Of a DNA stretch of 64,000 bases, positions 1-33,160 are shown one piece after another (position 1 is the stretch's first letter; the number at the start of each line of letters is the position of its first letter). Made by a program: the position numbers and the translations under genes. Below the pieces are notes generated by a model, which was not told the DNA's origin, made no database searches, and saw only the letters and a list, made by a program, of their open reading frames with translations. Source of the stretch: Uloborus plumipes (lineage: Eukaryota > Arthropoda > Arachnida > Araneae > Uloboridae); contig JAXGGA010003012.1 in NCBI GenBank assembly GCA_038373865.1, forward strand, positions 46,368 to 110,367, read 5' to 3'.

Positions 1-392
1 TCGTCCGGAAAAATGTAACGTTGACTGTCACCTTCACATTGCCTTAAAAATTTATAACATTCTGGACTTTTAGGGTATTGGGCAATTATTTGCCCCTTGA
101 ATTCTTTTTGAGTTTTCCCGCATTCACTCAAATAGATTACTGAAACCCATGATCCTACATGACTTGTAGAAGGCTGGGAAAGGTTATCTTCACTTTTTAC
201 TTTTGTTTTCTCGAACTGACTCATCTTGATAGTTTTTGTAGATTTTTTCTTTATTTTAACAGGTTTCTCTGAAAGTTCTTTGAATCTTATAGATTTAGGC
301 ACAATAGTGGGCTTCTTTTTTTGCTTTTGTAGTTCATTAAAATAATCATTTGTTCTTCTGATTGGTAAATGAACGGTATACCCAAATTACCC
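1..392 (-). pseudogene. C-terminal tail of a DDE (pogo/Tigger-like) transposase-type protein, runs off the left edge
   Basis: On the minus strand a frame with no stop runs from about 392 to the window edge, about 118 clear residues. It is lysine-rich at first, then has SQPSTSHVGSWVSVIYLSE and later FLRQCEGDSQRYIFPD. The pattern of a W-V opening beta strand, a K-G-Q/V-G turn, an F-L-R strand and an F-x-P-D end resembles the short tail found at the C-terminus of many pogo/CENP-B-like arthropod transposon proteins. The transposase core is absent, so this is a fragment, or an exon if the CAG at about 373 is a splice acceptor. Family assignment is from memory and tentative. Confidence 0.4.
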
Positions 393-775
393 CGTGTTTT
401 TAAATCATTAATTACATGAAAACTAATAGCGATAAATTTTTCAATTTAATGACAAATCAGAGTAGACATATGTAATGTATACATAACTGAATTTGAAAAA
501 CATAGAGTCACATGTTCATTCGCAACACTATTTGGAAGTAGTTGGTTCGCATTATACTGCCATCTTCAAAAAAATTAATTTATTTTTTATCAATTTCAAT
601 AAAAGTGTAGGAAATATTTTTTCAGTATATTCTCATAGGTATGGAGGATGTTTATAACTGAATTTTTGTAGGTATTTCAAATGATTATTTTTCATTTTAT
701 TCAATAAAATGTAATTTATACCCAAATTCCCCCGATTACCCAAATTACCCCGACCCACCCTACCAGAGTTAGAAA
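372..775. repeat. Three copies of a CCCAAATTACCCCG-type motif
   Basis: The motif occurs near 380 (ACCCAAATTACCCCG), near 721 (CCCAAATTCCCCCG) and near 738 (CCCAAATTACCCCGACCC). The last pair looks like a transposon end pointing toward the transposase-like tail at 1-392, so it may mark the end of one internally deleted element. No target-site duplication could be confirmed. Confidence 0.35.
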
Positions 776-972
776 TAAAACTTTTAAACTAGGCGTCAAG
801 AGGAACAACTAGGTGCCATTTTAATAAGCTCTGCTGACATGCACAGCTGTACGCTAAACACTGACAGTAGCTTAGTTATAAAACAGACGAAAGAAAATTA
901 AAAAATTGATTTCAATTGAATTATACGGGCCAGTCACAGGTCTTAATCACAATGAGTGAGAATAGAAAAACT

Positions 973-1155
973 CAGGGGATGCACTAAGGATTTTAAGTTG
1001 TTAGCCAGTAAATTAACCAAGTTTTAAAAGTTTAAGCCAAAGAATTTTAATATTTTTTTCCTCAGTAGAAATTTCTGCGAACTTTTTGTTCGCCAATACT
1101 TAAGTCAAATCAGAAGTTTATAACATTTGGCAAGGTGGCGCTTAGCACAGTCTCT
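973..1155. mobile_element. hAT-like MITE (family A, copy 1)
   Basis: The segment begins CAGGGGATGCACTAAG, ends CTTAGCACAGTCTCTG, and shares its interior (AAGTTGTTAGCCAGTAAATT and the GTTCGCCAA segment) with the copy at 40684-40921. The inverted ends are degenerate here. Flanks share AAAACT but not a clean 8 bp duplication. It lies in the presumed first long BET intron. Confidence 0.6.
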
Positions 1156-1374
1156 GAAAACTTCAACGTGACCCAAACTTTGGGCGGGAAATTTAGATGT
1201 CAACTCAAAATGCTTGTTAGCAAAATGGGACCAGCAACCGCTTATTTTTAACACTGGTATTTACAATAGTGGGAAGTTCAATGGCAAAGCTTTTCTACCT
1301 ATAAGATTATTTACATAAAAAAGCTACTTAAATTAACATAAACATATCAACAGTTAGAGCTAAAAAAAACTTAC

Positions 1375-1724
1375 CGGGATATTAAGTTTCACGGCATCTA
1401 CAGGTTGATAAAAGGGCCAAGCAAATTGGTGTTTCCACACAGCCTTCATAACTGTTTTTAATAAAAAATGCAGTTGATTTGTATTCCTATGTGGTTTATT
1501 TGGTGGTGGAATAAAAGGAGGCTGGACAACACCATTTACTGGCTCCACGACTGGCTCAACGTATTTAGGCATTACGTCACCACTGGTGCCCTAAAGAGAC
1601 CAAATTAGTAAATATAGAATAACAACAAAAAATAAGATCACTTAATAATATCGCTTCAGGCTCAATTAAGTGAAAGAAAGGGCGTAACACTTACGTTTTC
1701 ATTCTCATTTTGAAGGGCACCCAT
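1375..1724 (-). CDS. fs(1)h: BET bromodomain protein (fs(1)h/BRD4 family), first two coding exons; partial
   Basis: BET proteins are chromatin readers that bind acetyl-lysine on histones and recruit transcription elongation factors in the nucleus. Two exons are read on the minus strand: 1724-1695 (ATG, ten codons, ending at a GTAAGT donor) and 1590-1375 (after a CTTTAG acceptor, ending at a GTAAGT donor). They join in frame to 82 residues. The second exon carries the BET linker rich in PVVEPVNG and IPPP, then [20 protein letters not shown] and the WPF shelf (residues 68-70), followed by QPVDAVKLN, which is the start of bromodomain 1. The next expected residues (DY-KIIK) must come from an exon further left; I could not find it down to position 1, so the gene probably runs off the window. 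The family assignment is firm; which BET paralogue it is cannot be told here. Confidence 0.9.
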
Positions 1725-2434
1725 GCTTCAAAAGGCATTAGGAAAATAAATGACTTATTGCAATTTTAAGTAATGCCTGTAAGAGATACACAAAAATAAG
1801 AATTCAAAATAGTAATAAATTATGTCAGATAACTAATACAATAAAGTAGAGCAAAATGCACAGTTAAAAAAAAAAAAAAACAAACTGAATTGCAAAAAAT
1901 GAAGGTTAACAAATACACAATGTAGGAAATCATAATAAAATTAATAACCAGCAAAAAAGCGTTGTTGATAAGGAAATACCATAAAAACCACAAGATCGTA
2001 AATATTTGAAAAAAAAATATAGTTTAGGCAAGAGAATTCGGTAAAGTGAACGAATATGAAAACTCGATGTGTCAAAGTGAAGGGCAGTAATTAAATGACG
2101 GAACTCTTAGTTTTATAATCAACACTCACAACATTCATTTTTAATGATAGAAATTCAAAAACATAGAGTTGGTTTCTTGCTTGGGTAAAATTGATTGGTA
2201 TGCTACTATTCTAATGATATACATACATTTCTCTAAGCACATAATATTCATACCATTAAACGTTCGAATGTTTGAAGTCACTAACACATACATCAATAAC
2301 TATTACATAAGTGATTGCAATAATACTAACGATACCAATTAAACTCTAAAGCCAATGAGTAAGTTATGTCAAAATGATCGCAAGACCGGTCGTAATCACG
2401 CCAAATTCATTGTTTTCTCTAACGGTTTTGATAT

Positions 2435-2500
2435 ACAGCGCCATCTCAGTCTAGGAACCGAGAATAAACAGGTAGGAGTCAGCGCCATTTTACACTGAAA
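2435..2500. promoter_or_regulatory. Possible divergent promoter segment with two GCGCCAT motifs
   Basis: CAGCGCCATCTCAG and CAGCGCCATTTTAC occur about 40 bases apart in a slightly GC-richer patch, 0.7 kb upstream of the BET start codon and upstream of WDR5. GCCATNTT is the reverse complement of the YY1 core. It is suggestive only; no TATA or initiator could be fixed. Confidence 0.2.
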
Positions 2501-4513
2501 TTGTGCGATATAATATTTTAAGAAGTGATGGAAGGCGGTTCAATAAGCTTGATCTTTGATGGAAACATACGATGCAGCAATAGTAACCGAAAAGTCAGCA
2601 ATACATTTAGGTATTAACATATAATAGGTATAGTTTACGTCGCTTAACACAGCACTCAACAGACACGGTAATTTCGGTGTAGTTTTACTTTTACACGCAA
2701 TGACGAATCAATGCAACTTAATACTAGTGTATTTAGGGGATATGTATTGAATTCTATTGTATTTCCTGACAAAATTGCACATCAGGTTCTTAAGGGGGTA
2801 GCTTCTCTTACGGGTAGCTAAGTCACATTCAGAGAAGAAATTGAATTATACAAGATCCTTACGAATGAAAATATTTAATACTACCTCCAGTTTCAGGTTT
2901 GAATTAACCACACACATTCCAACAAATTTGGATGACATTTCATTCGCCTTATCAGAAAAGATTGCACTACGGACTCAGCATAGCAATCACTGGAATAGTA
3001 ATGGCTACTCTCATGTACGAGAACTAAGCTTTATAAGAGAACCAAGAAAATGGGCAATCCTATTGGCTGTTAGAAGTCATATGACCACACCTTAATACTT
3101 AGTTTATCAATATTTGTTATTGTTGTTAGAGTTTTAATGTGTTTCGTATAGTTGAACCATATTAGATTACTGGATATTTAAGTCTTTAGACTTTCACTCA
3201 GTTTCGAAAGAGCATTTCTTCGTCTGTTCTGCACTAAGATTACAGACGCTCAAAATGGAGCCTTTCTTCTGTAATAACAACAAATGCTCTCGTAGGAAAA
3301 GATTTTTTGACCAATCAGAAGAGATTTGAAATAAACGATATCGATTAGGATTAAACTCAGAAATTTGTTTCAATACATTTTAAACATCTAAAAGTAATTA
3401 ACATAAAAGCCGAGAAGTCTACAAGATAATTGCTAACGCTTTGAAGCTTTCTTCTCTTCGAGATTTTTTGTAAAATCAGAATTTTAGATTATTAATATTT
3501 ACAAATTCTTTTTTAAATGGATACACCATCGATGAAACCCGCTGCCTGCAAGCGAATCGTTCAAATTGAATTGAAATGTGGTAATTTTGGGCTTTAAAGT
3601 GTGTTCAATATTAATAAACAAACTAATTTTGAAGTGAATCATAGTGATGTAGCTCTGTTTTTCAATATTTTTTGTGCATCTGGTTGTTTTCAAACACTGA
3701 TTATCATATTTTATGTTGCAAAGCGATGGCTTCATCAATGAATGGAAGAGACGACAGCAAAGTTAAGGTTATCCAACATTTTGTTTACTTATGTAGTCTG
3801 CTAGTTTTAATAATTTGATTTGTAGTGTAACTATTTATTATTATGTTAAATGTTTCAGCTGCAAACTTAGCATTTCGTTCAAGTATCAGCAGCACACACT
3901 GAAGAAGTCCATTTCATTAAAATTATATTGTGAATCTTTTTTTATCAATCATTTCGCACACATTAATCTTAGAATCGAATGAGGTTATAAATGTTAACAG
4001 CAAATGATAATAAACAAAACCAAGGGTTGTCACAATAGAAATTAACAGTTGCCATAAAAATATAAATTAACAACCTATCTCAAGTTTATAAATATTAGCT
4101 GGTTCCTACATGTGTATTATGCAATAAAAGCTTGGCGATATTTTATTTGAATAAGGTTTTCCCTTTTGAGGATATTTCAAAGGTAGGGAAATTCGTGGTT
4201 GTTTACGCTTTGAGGTAAATAATTTTAGTTTCGTGGTTCTGTTAATTTGTAGTAGTCCTATGTAAATATTTTCTCTTTTCTTTGTTTACAAATGTGAAAG
4301 AAAGACATTCTACGAATAGGTATTTTTTGCAACTTCAGAGCTCGAATATGCTACCTTGCAGTGATTTGACCGAAAACGGAAAAATAATAAACATTCCGTT
4401 CTATCTGTCCTTATTCAGGGTACTGAGCATGTTGTGTGCATGAATGAATGAATGAATGAAGTGAAAAGAGGGCACTGCAACCACATGTCTATTGTACTAT
4501 CCCCGTTAGAACC

Positions 4514-4903
4514 CTAATAGAGCCCAATAGCTGAAATGAACTTAAACAGATGTCTAACAGGAATGCTGGACAGTTCGTGTTGATCTAAACAATGGTACCC
4601 CAAATGTTCGAACCTGTAGGCAGAATAAAAATCACATTTGCACAGAACATGCCCTGAACTTTCATCCGCCTCTAGGCAGCCTCTGCAAGCTGGGTCATCA
4701 GTGATACCCAACAAGTTTAGGTGTCTATTACGAGAACAGTGTCCGGTGAGAAGTCCGATGGACATCTTAATCTCCTTTCTGCTCAAACTTATTAGCTCCC
4801 TGGACATCAGCCAGGGTTGACGTTGGTTGAGAGCTTTAGCTTGTCTCTGTGAGTTGGACATGTTGTGTGCATAGAAATGTCTATTATTATTTACATAATT
4901 CAT
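4514..4903 (-). pseudogene. 3' end of a non-LTR retrotransposon (LINE) ORF2
   Basis: The translated minus-strand frame ends in the cysteine-rich C-terminal block seen after the RNase H domain of jockey/CR1-type LINE ORF2 proteins. It contains LLTGHCSRNRHLNLLGI, then CRGCLEADESSGHVLCKC. About 130 residues remain; reverse transcriptase and RNase H cores are missing, so it is a 5'-truncated copy. Confidence 0.7.
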
Positions 4904-6494
4904 CCTTCAAATCATCATCCGCAATATCATAAGTATCTGCTGAAACTGTGAGTAAAAACTGTTTATTTACATTGTTTTGAGTGAATTTGAATAGAAATGA
5001 ATTGTTGTTTAAAGCTTAAAACATTAGTTGAGGAACTAGGTCTTTCATCTGTGCCTAGGTCAAAAATAATTGATTTAACTCACGGTAGACTACTGCAGCA
5101 TCTTATGAGAATGAGCAGTCTGCAAAAAGTACTTGATTTTTTGGAAGTATTGTCGCAGAACCGAAATGAAATGTTGTGGCCATCACAAAACTTTCGTCAA
5201 TATCTATCTTATAAATTCTTGGATCTATGGTATACTGGGCATGTAACTTCTAGTATAAAATTCTGATATTCGCAAAAACAGGAAGATATTGGCGATTTGA
5301 AATAGGTGGCAGTAAATCATTGGCGTTAAATTTTTTGCACCAATTCCTGCACAGGGGCATGCACGAAACTTTCTTCTATATCTATCTTATCAGTTCTTGG
5401 ATCTAACATATACCACTCATACAATCGCTGCTGTAAGATTCTGACGTTCAGGAAACTGGGAGGTTGTCGATGATTGGAAATAGGCGGTGTTAAACTTTTG
5501 GAGAAAATGCTTGGGCAGAGAATATGATTCCTTTGCATACGCAAATAAAAGAGCAGATAAATATTTAGTTGCATAGGGTTACCATAAAACAACAGGGTTA
5601 TGAAATAAACTACTAGGATAAATATTTGACGACTGCTCCAATTTTGCAATTATTGATATACCTCTGCAAAAACAGAACAAAGAGCAAAATTGAAAATCAG
5701 TGTAAAATGCTTGCTTAAATTAGTTACAAACACTTTATTTGTTAGTAAATAGAAGATGGTTGCAGATAAGATTTTAAATCATTGAAAGTTTTCCGATGCC
5801 AACAATTAAATAGCGTGAAAGCCAGGAAATATTTAGGAACATGAAAATTATTTGAAGGAATATAAAAATCATTGTGCCAAATAAATCAATGATATCAAAT
5901 AGATGAAATGTATTTCGTGATAATGATGTATCTAAGAATCAGTTCATATTTTTATAGTTCTTACTTCTCATTGCGTCCGCTGCCGTACTCATGCAAGATT
6001 TGCACCAGTCAGCGTCAATTAAACCTTGTTTTTTTAATTCATTCACTTATTTATTTTTTTAACTCAAAAGTACTTTCCAGAAATCTCTACAAACTACTAT
6101 TTTTTTTTGTATTGCACTTCTCCCTACTCTACTTTTTTTTTAAAAGTAGTGCGCTACACTACAAACTACTGAAAAATGTAGCTACTACAGTAGTTTCGCT
6201 ACTTGTAGCGCGCTACTTCCGACCACTGATCTGTACTGGTTAAGGAAAGGTTTCTTATTAAGGTTCCTTATTAAGTTTGAAACATACTTTTTTAAGAATT
6301 AGCTTAGAATTATTAAAAGGTGGATAATTACAGAAAAAAACTTATTTTAGACAAACTATAAAACCTTGAACCGTTTTTCCGATTTTATAACAATAAAAGT
6401 CAATTATAGATTTATCTCTCAAAAATGCCAAGCATATTCAAAACTTCCATCTTTGGTGATTTTGTATGCTAGTTAAATTATGGTAAATTCCTAC

Positions 6495-6630
6495 TTTAGG
6501 GTCCGGTTTTGGCGATTTTTTTCAGACTGTGGGCAGAATTAATAAATGGTTGCCAGAAAACCATAAATCTAAATTAGAAACCATTAATCTAATGGTTGCC
6601 AGATTTAATAATTTATCGCCGGACCTTAAA
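6495..6630. repeat. Short inverted-repeat element
   Basis: TTTAGGGTCCGG at 6495 is mirrored by CCGGACCTTAAA ending at 6630, with ATTAATCTAATGG and similar internal duplications. It ends 57 bases before WDR5 exon 6688. It is probably a tiny MITE; the family is not recognised. Confidence 0.5.
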
Positions 6631-6687
6631 CTAGTATTCATCCTAAATTATTATTTACATATACTGCAAATATTTTTATCTTTTTAG

Positions 6688-29803
<23,116 letters not shown>

Positions 29804-30044
29804 TTTCCTACGACCAAGACAAGGTTTTCAAAAGGACAATTGCGTAACTTGTCATTAAATCAGCCATTGTGCATCATGTAAAAACACTTGATCATTATCT
29901 GTTTGTCTTTTCAATTTCTTCATTAAACTGTAATTATATTTCCAGATTTACTTTTCTTAATTATTTCAGTCATCTGCATCTTTAAGGCATTTATTTTTTC
30001 AATGTGTATTTCTACAAAATGTAGATTTGAATATTTTTTGAATT

Positions 30045-30050
30045 AATAAA
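30045..30050 (+). terminator. Probable WDR5 polyadenylation signal AATAAA
   Basis: AATAAA lies 242 bases after the WDR5 stop, in the 3' UTR just before the large inverted-repeat element that begins near 30065. No transcript evidence is available here; the assignment rests on position and hexamer alone. Confidence 0.5.
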
Positions 30051-30402
30051 TTGGACATTATGTACAGTGAAATATGCCATGCGTTATTTTAATTTCAGAT
30101 TTGCTTTTTTAATGAATAATTTGTGAAAGGTGCGGTTTGTTTGATAGGATTTTTGCGAAGGGTCCGTTAATGGACCCGAATTTCCTCTGGCCAGCTCTCT
30201 GCTTACTCATGTTTTGTGACATATAAACAATGCGCTTTTACACTAAACGGAATAAATCAGGACTTCATGAAAATAAGGTAGTGCTTTACTGTAGCCTAAG
30301 AGCTTGCAAAATTTTCGAAACATTATTTTAAGACGTCAGGTTCTTTAATATATCTTTTCCTTTTTCTCTTCCAAGCAGCATGCCATGGAGAAAGATATAC
30401 TA

Positions 30403-30973
30403 ACCCATTTATGCCCAGTAGCCTAAGATCGGGACGCTTGTTAGTTACTGCATACAAAAACCTGTAAGGGGTATATCATTTTACTAAAGCTGTTTTTCAC
30501 AAGTTAGAACCACTAGTTGGACATCAGAGTTTATTTATTGACAGCTATTTTTAGACAAGTCAAGCAACGATCCAGCATGGGTAGCCACAGAAAGTGTTTT
30601 TTGCGAACTTATTATTCATAAAACTAAACTACTTTAAAATTATTTGCTTAAAATTGATCACAGATCAGGCCCGTCATTTAGGGAAGCAGGGGGAGGGGTC
30701 AAATGCCCCCCCCCCCCACCCTGGAAAAACTTTAAATGACGTCCCTGTCACAAATACCTTCCGTAATTTTATTTCGCAAAAGTAAAGTCAAGTAAGGTTG
30801 CATTTTGTGCACATATCTGCCAAGTGTCCCATAAACAGGACGTTAAATAACTTAATAAATATGGCAACGGCGATCCATTTTACGCCTAAAATGTACGTAA
30901 ACCATTCCAAGTAAGAGTTAAGCAGATAAAAATTGAAAAATATTAAAAAAAACTTGGGCATTCAAGGGTTAAA
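30403..30973. mobile_element. Possible piggyBac-like MITE inside the foldback
   Basis: CTAACCCATTTATGCCCAGT at the left resembles the inverted right end TTGGGCATTCAAGGGTTAA. The right side keeps TTAA; the left has CTAA. It encloses the hAT micro-MITE at 30666-30747. Confidence 0.45.
30666..30747. mobile_element. hAT micro-MITE, family B copy 2 (82 bp)
   Basis: It starts CAGGCCCGTCATTTAGGG and ends TTAAATGACGTCCCTG. Target duplications TCACAGAT (30658-30665) and TCACAAAT (30748-30755) differ at one base. A C-tract occupies the middle. At 82 bp it is little more than two ends. Confidence 0.85.
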
Positions 30974-31170
30974 GAGCCAGACCTCTTAAATTGTTGTTTT
31001 TTCGATGTTGCTAGCTCTTGGACTAATGTATATGCATTTCCTGATGAAAAAAAAAGATAGATTGCACTACACATTGTGCCGCAGGCAACATCTCACGACA
31101 TTTTGCATGAGACAAAAAAAAAAAGTTTAAAAAACCAGGGGTCTGGCCAGAGGAAATTCGGGTCCGTTAA

Positions 31171-31290
31171 CGGACCCTTCACAAAAATACGATAAAGCAA
31201 AACGGACCTTTCACAAAAATACTATCGAGCAAAACGGACCCTTCACAAAAATACGATCAAGCAAAACGGACCCTTCACAAAATGCTGATC
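31171..31290. repeat. Four 32 bp tandem units in the right foldback arm
   Basis: CGGACC starts at 31171, 31203, 31235 and 31267, with units reading CGGACCCTTCACAAAAATAC then a variable GATCAAGCAAAA-type end. The left arm near 30152-30175 has the same motif once, inverted. Confidence 0.9.
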
Positions 31291-31739
31291 AAACAAACGT
31301 ACATTTCACACATTATTCATTCAAAAATCAAATCTGAAATCAAAATAATGCCTTAGCATATTTCTGTGTAAAAGCCCAGAACTTTTGGGCCTTTTCTGAA
31401 GTTAAAGAAGGGAATCGCTTATCCGCCAACTTTGCGAAAAAAAAAAAGTCGGCACTTCCTGCCTGGCCCTGCGATGCTCGGGCAAGCAAAAATTCTTTAG
31501 TGTAAAATGTAGCACTTTTTGTTAGTTTCTTTTAAAGAAATTAACAACTTAAAAAAGGTAGTTGTTTTGCTTTAATAGTTCTGCTTGTTTGTTTTATCAT
31601 ATGCAAATCAAAGTGGCTTGCTGCGATGTTGCTGTTATAGAGATTTCTCTGGAAGTGCAAAGTAAGGATTTTTCTCCCTGCTATGGACTTAAACATAAAG
31701 GAAATAATAATAATAGCAATTATCAGCGGAATGAACTTA

Positions 31740-32051
31740 GGCAGGAATTCAAGTGAAACACGGACGATCACAACTCACCATTGCAATCGCAAATTCCCAA
31801 ATTTGGATAAGTTGCAATCGCAATAAATGCTAATCGCACTGACGTCACTACGGGTGGAGCCAATAAGAGCTCAAAAACAGTCAGCGATCTCCTCTTATTC
31901 GCCAAGTAGGCTGTGACGTTTTATCTAGCTCTTATTTCATAGGCAAACGTCACGCTCACGTCACGATGTTTTTATCAAGAAACGTTCTAATGTAATTCAC
32001 TTCCAGTAGTGATTGCAATTTGCGATCGCCTGTTTCACTTGAATTCCTGCC
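31740..32051. mobile_element. Inverted-repeat MITE, family C copy 1
   Basis: Ends are GGCAGGAATTCAAGTGAAAC and its reverse complement (GTTTCACTTGAATTCCTGCC with one variation); CGATCGC/GCAATCGCAA repeats fill both arms. A second copy lies at 43519-43716. Family and target duplication are not determined. Confidence 0.8.
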
Positions 32052-32943
32052 AAAGAACTGCAAACAGATAGCTAGGGTTGGAGAAAAAATGGGATTGCTT
32101 CTAGGGAGAGCGATCAGCTATTTAAAAGTAAATTATCTCCATCTGACGTCTTTGGTGCGATGTTTTGACCTTATTTTGGCAGAAAATTATCTGTTTTTTT
32201 TTTCATTTATTTATTTTTTTAAAAAATGCTTACAAGGGTGGTGTTTTAGTTATATTTAGGAATTAATGTATTTTTGCGTCTGTTAATAATTGTAAGTCTG
32301 ATATTGTTTGTTTTGCTATGTTTCTCTACCGTATTTTTTCCTCCGAATTTTTGGCGAATAGGTCGGTGATTATTAATGACATTCATCACATAAACCTGAT
32401 GAAATGCAGCTCTAAAATTTTTGACTTTAATAAATTATTGAAAATCGTTTTTATATTTCTGATGCTTTCATTTTGAAAGAAGCGATCTCTGCATCCGATA
32501 TGAAAATCGAATTTTACTTACTTTTCAAGCTAATTACTCTTTATTAGGAGGCAAATAAATGAAAATTCTTTTTTTATTTTTTGCTCAGATCATTATTTTA
32601 AATTTTTTAAAGCAAAATTAACTGTTCTTTTATGAGTCTAAATGTTAAACGATCGTTCCATTTTATTTTTGCATTAATTGTGGAAACAGACATTAATAAT
32701 ATGTTTACCATAAACCTTTGAAATGCAATTGTAAAAAAAAATCACCCAAATAAATTATTTTATGTTCCGTTTTTATGCTTTTGATGTCACTTGAATGATT
32801 ACTTTGAAAACTGCAATCTCTTTGCATCCGCTACAGGAATCGGACTTTCCGCATTTTTGATGTTTAATATGCTTTTTTAAGAGGAAAATAAATGTAATTT
32901 ATTTTTATTTTTTATTAAATTAAAAAAAAAAAATTTTTTTTGC

Positions 32944-32985
<42 letters not shown>

Positions 32986-33090
32986 CAAAATTGTTTGATT
33001 TTCACAAAATTATTTGATTTTTCACAAAATTAATTAGTTTTTCACAAAAAACGGACCCTGTGAAAAATCCTGGACAGACCCCTGAAAACT
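32052..33090. other. Intergenic sequence beside the PSMB7 3' end
   Basis: No genes. It has a 40-base T tract (32946-32985), then short repeats of TTTTCACAAAATTA at 32998-33045 and an AACGGACCCTGTGAAAAAT unit near 33048 that resembles the foldback 32 bp unit. Confidence 0.5.
32946..32985. repeat. Poly(T) tract, 40 bases
   Basis: Uninterrupted T run between the two convergent genes; exact length may be an assembly artefact. Confidence 0.9.
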
Positions 33091-33097
33091 GAATGAA

Positions 33098-33107
33098 TTT
33101 ATTTATT
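33098..33107 (-). terminator. Overlapping PSMB7 polyadenylation signals
   Basis: Read on the minus strand, AATAAATAAA occurs about 55 bases after the PSMB7 stop codon and gives two overlapping AATAAA hexamers. Position and sequence fit the polyadenylation signal of this gene. A run of hairpin-like and T-rich repeats lies immediately beyond. Confidence 0.65.
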
Positions 33108-33160
33108 CGGAAATTTCAAAATTAAAAAATCAGTATTTCCATTATGAGAGAATCTTTCTT

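Larger units (their letters stand above)
1741..6687. other. Stretch without recognised coding exons (BET 5' side, WDR5 5' side)
   Basis: The interval holds the likely BET 5' UTR or promoter and presumably the WDR5 first exon, but I could not identify the latter. Visible features are a LINE tail (4514-4903), a short GAATn repeat near 4440 and a small inverted repeat (6495-6630). Two GCGCCATCTC / GCGCCATTTT motifs near 2440 and 2483 resemble YY1-type promoter sites. The remaining short open frames have no family resemblance. Confidence 0.5.
30065..31366. mobile_element. 1.3 kb foldback element between WDR5 and PSMB7
   Basis: The outer arms match as inverted repeats: left from CAGTGAAATATGCCATGCG (30065), through ATTTCAGATTTGC and GGGTCCGTTAATGGACCCG, to CCTCTGGCCAG (about 30196); right from CTGGCCAGAGGAAATTCGGG (31143) to GCATATTTCTG (31366). 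The right arm holds four 32 bp units and the left arm one. The interior carries smaller insertions. The left end starts only 15 bases after the WDR5 AATAAA. Confidence 0.8.

Noticed and set aside
5326..5649. 107-residue minus-strand frame
   Set aside because: AT-rich, no motif. Its sequence shares short words with the adjacent 5160-5280 segment, suggesting a small duplicated non-coding unit.
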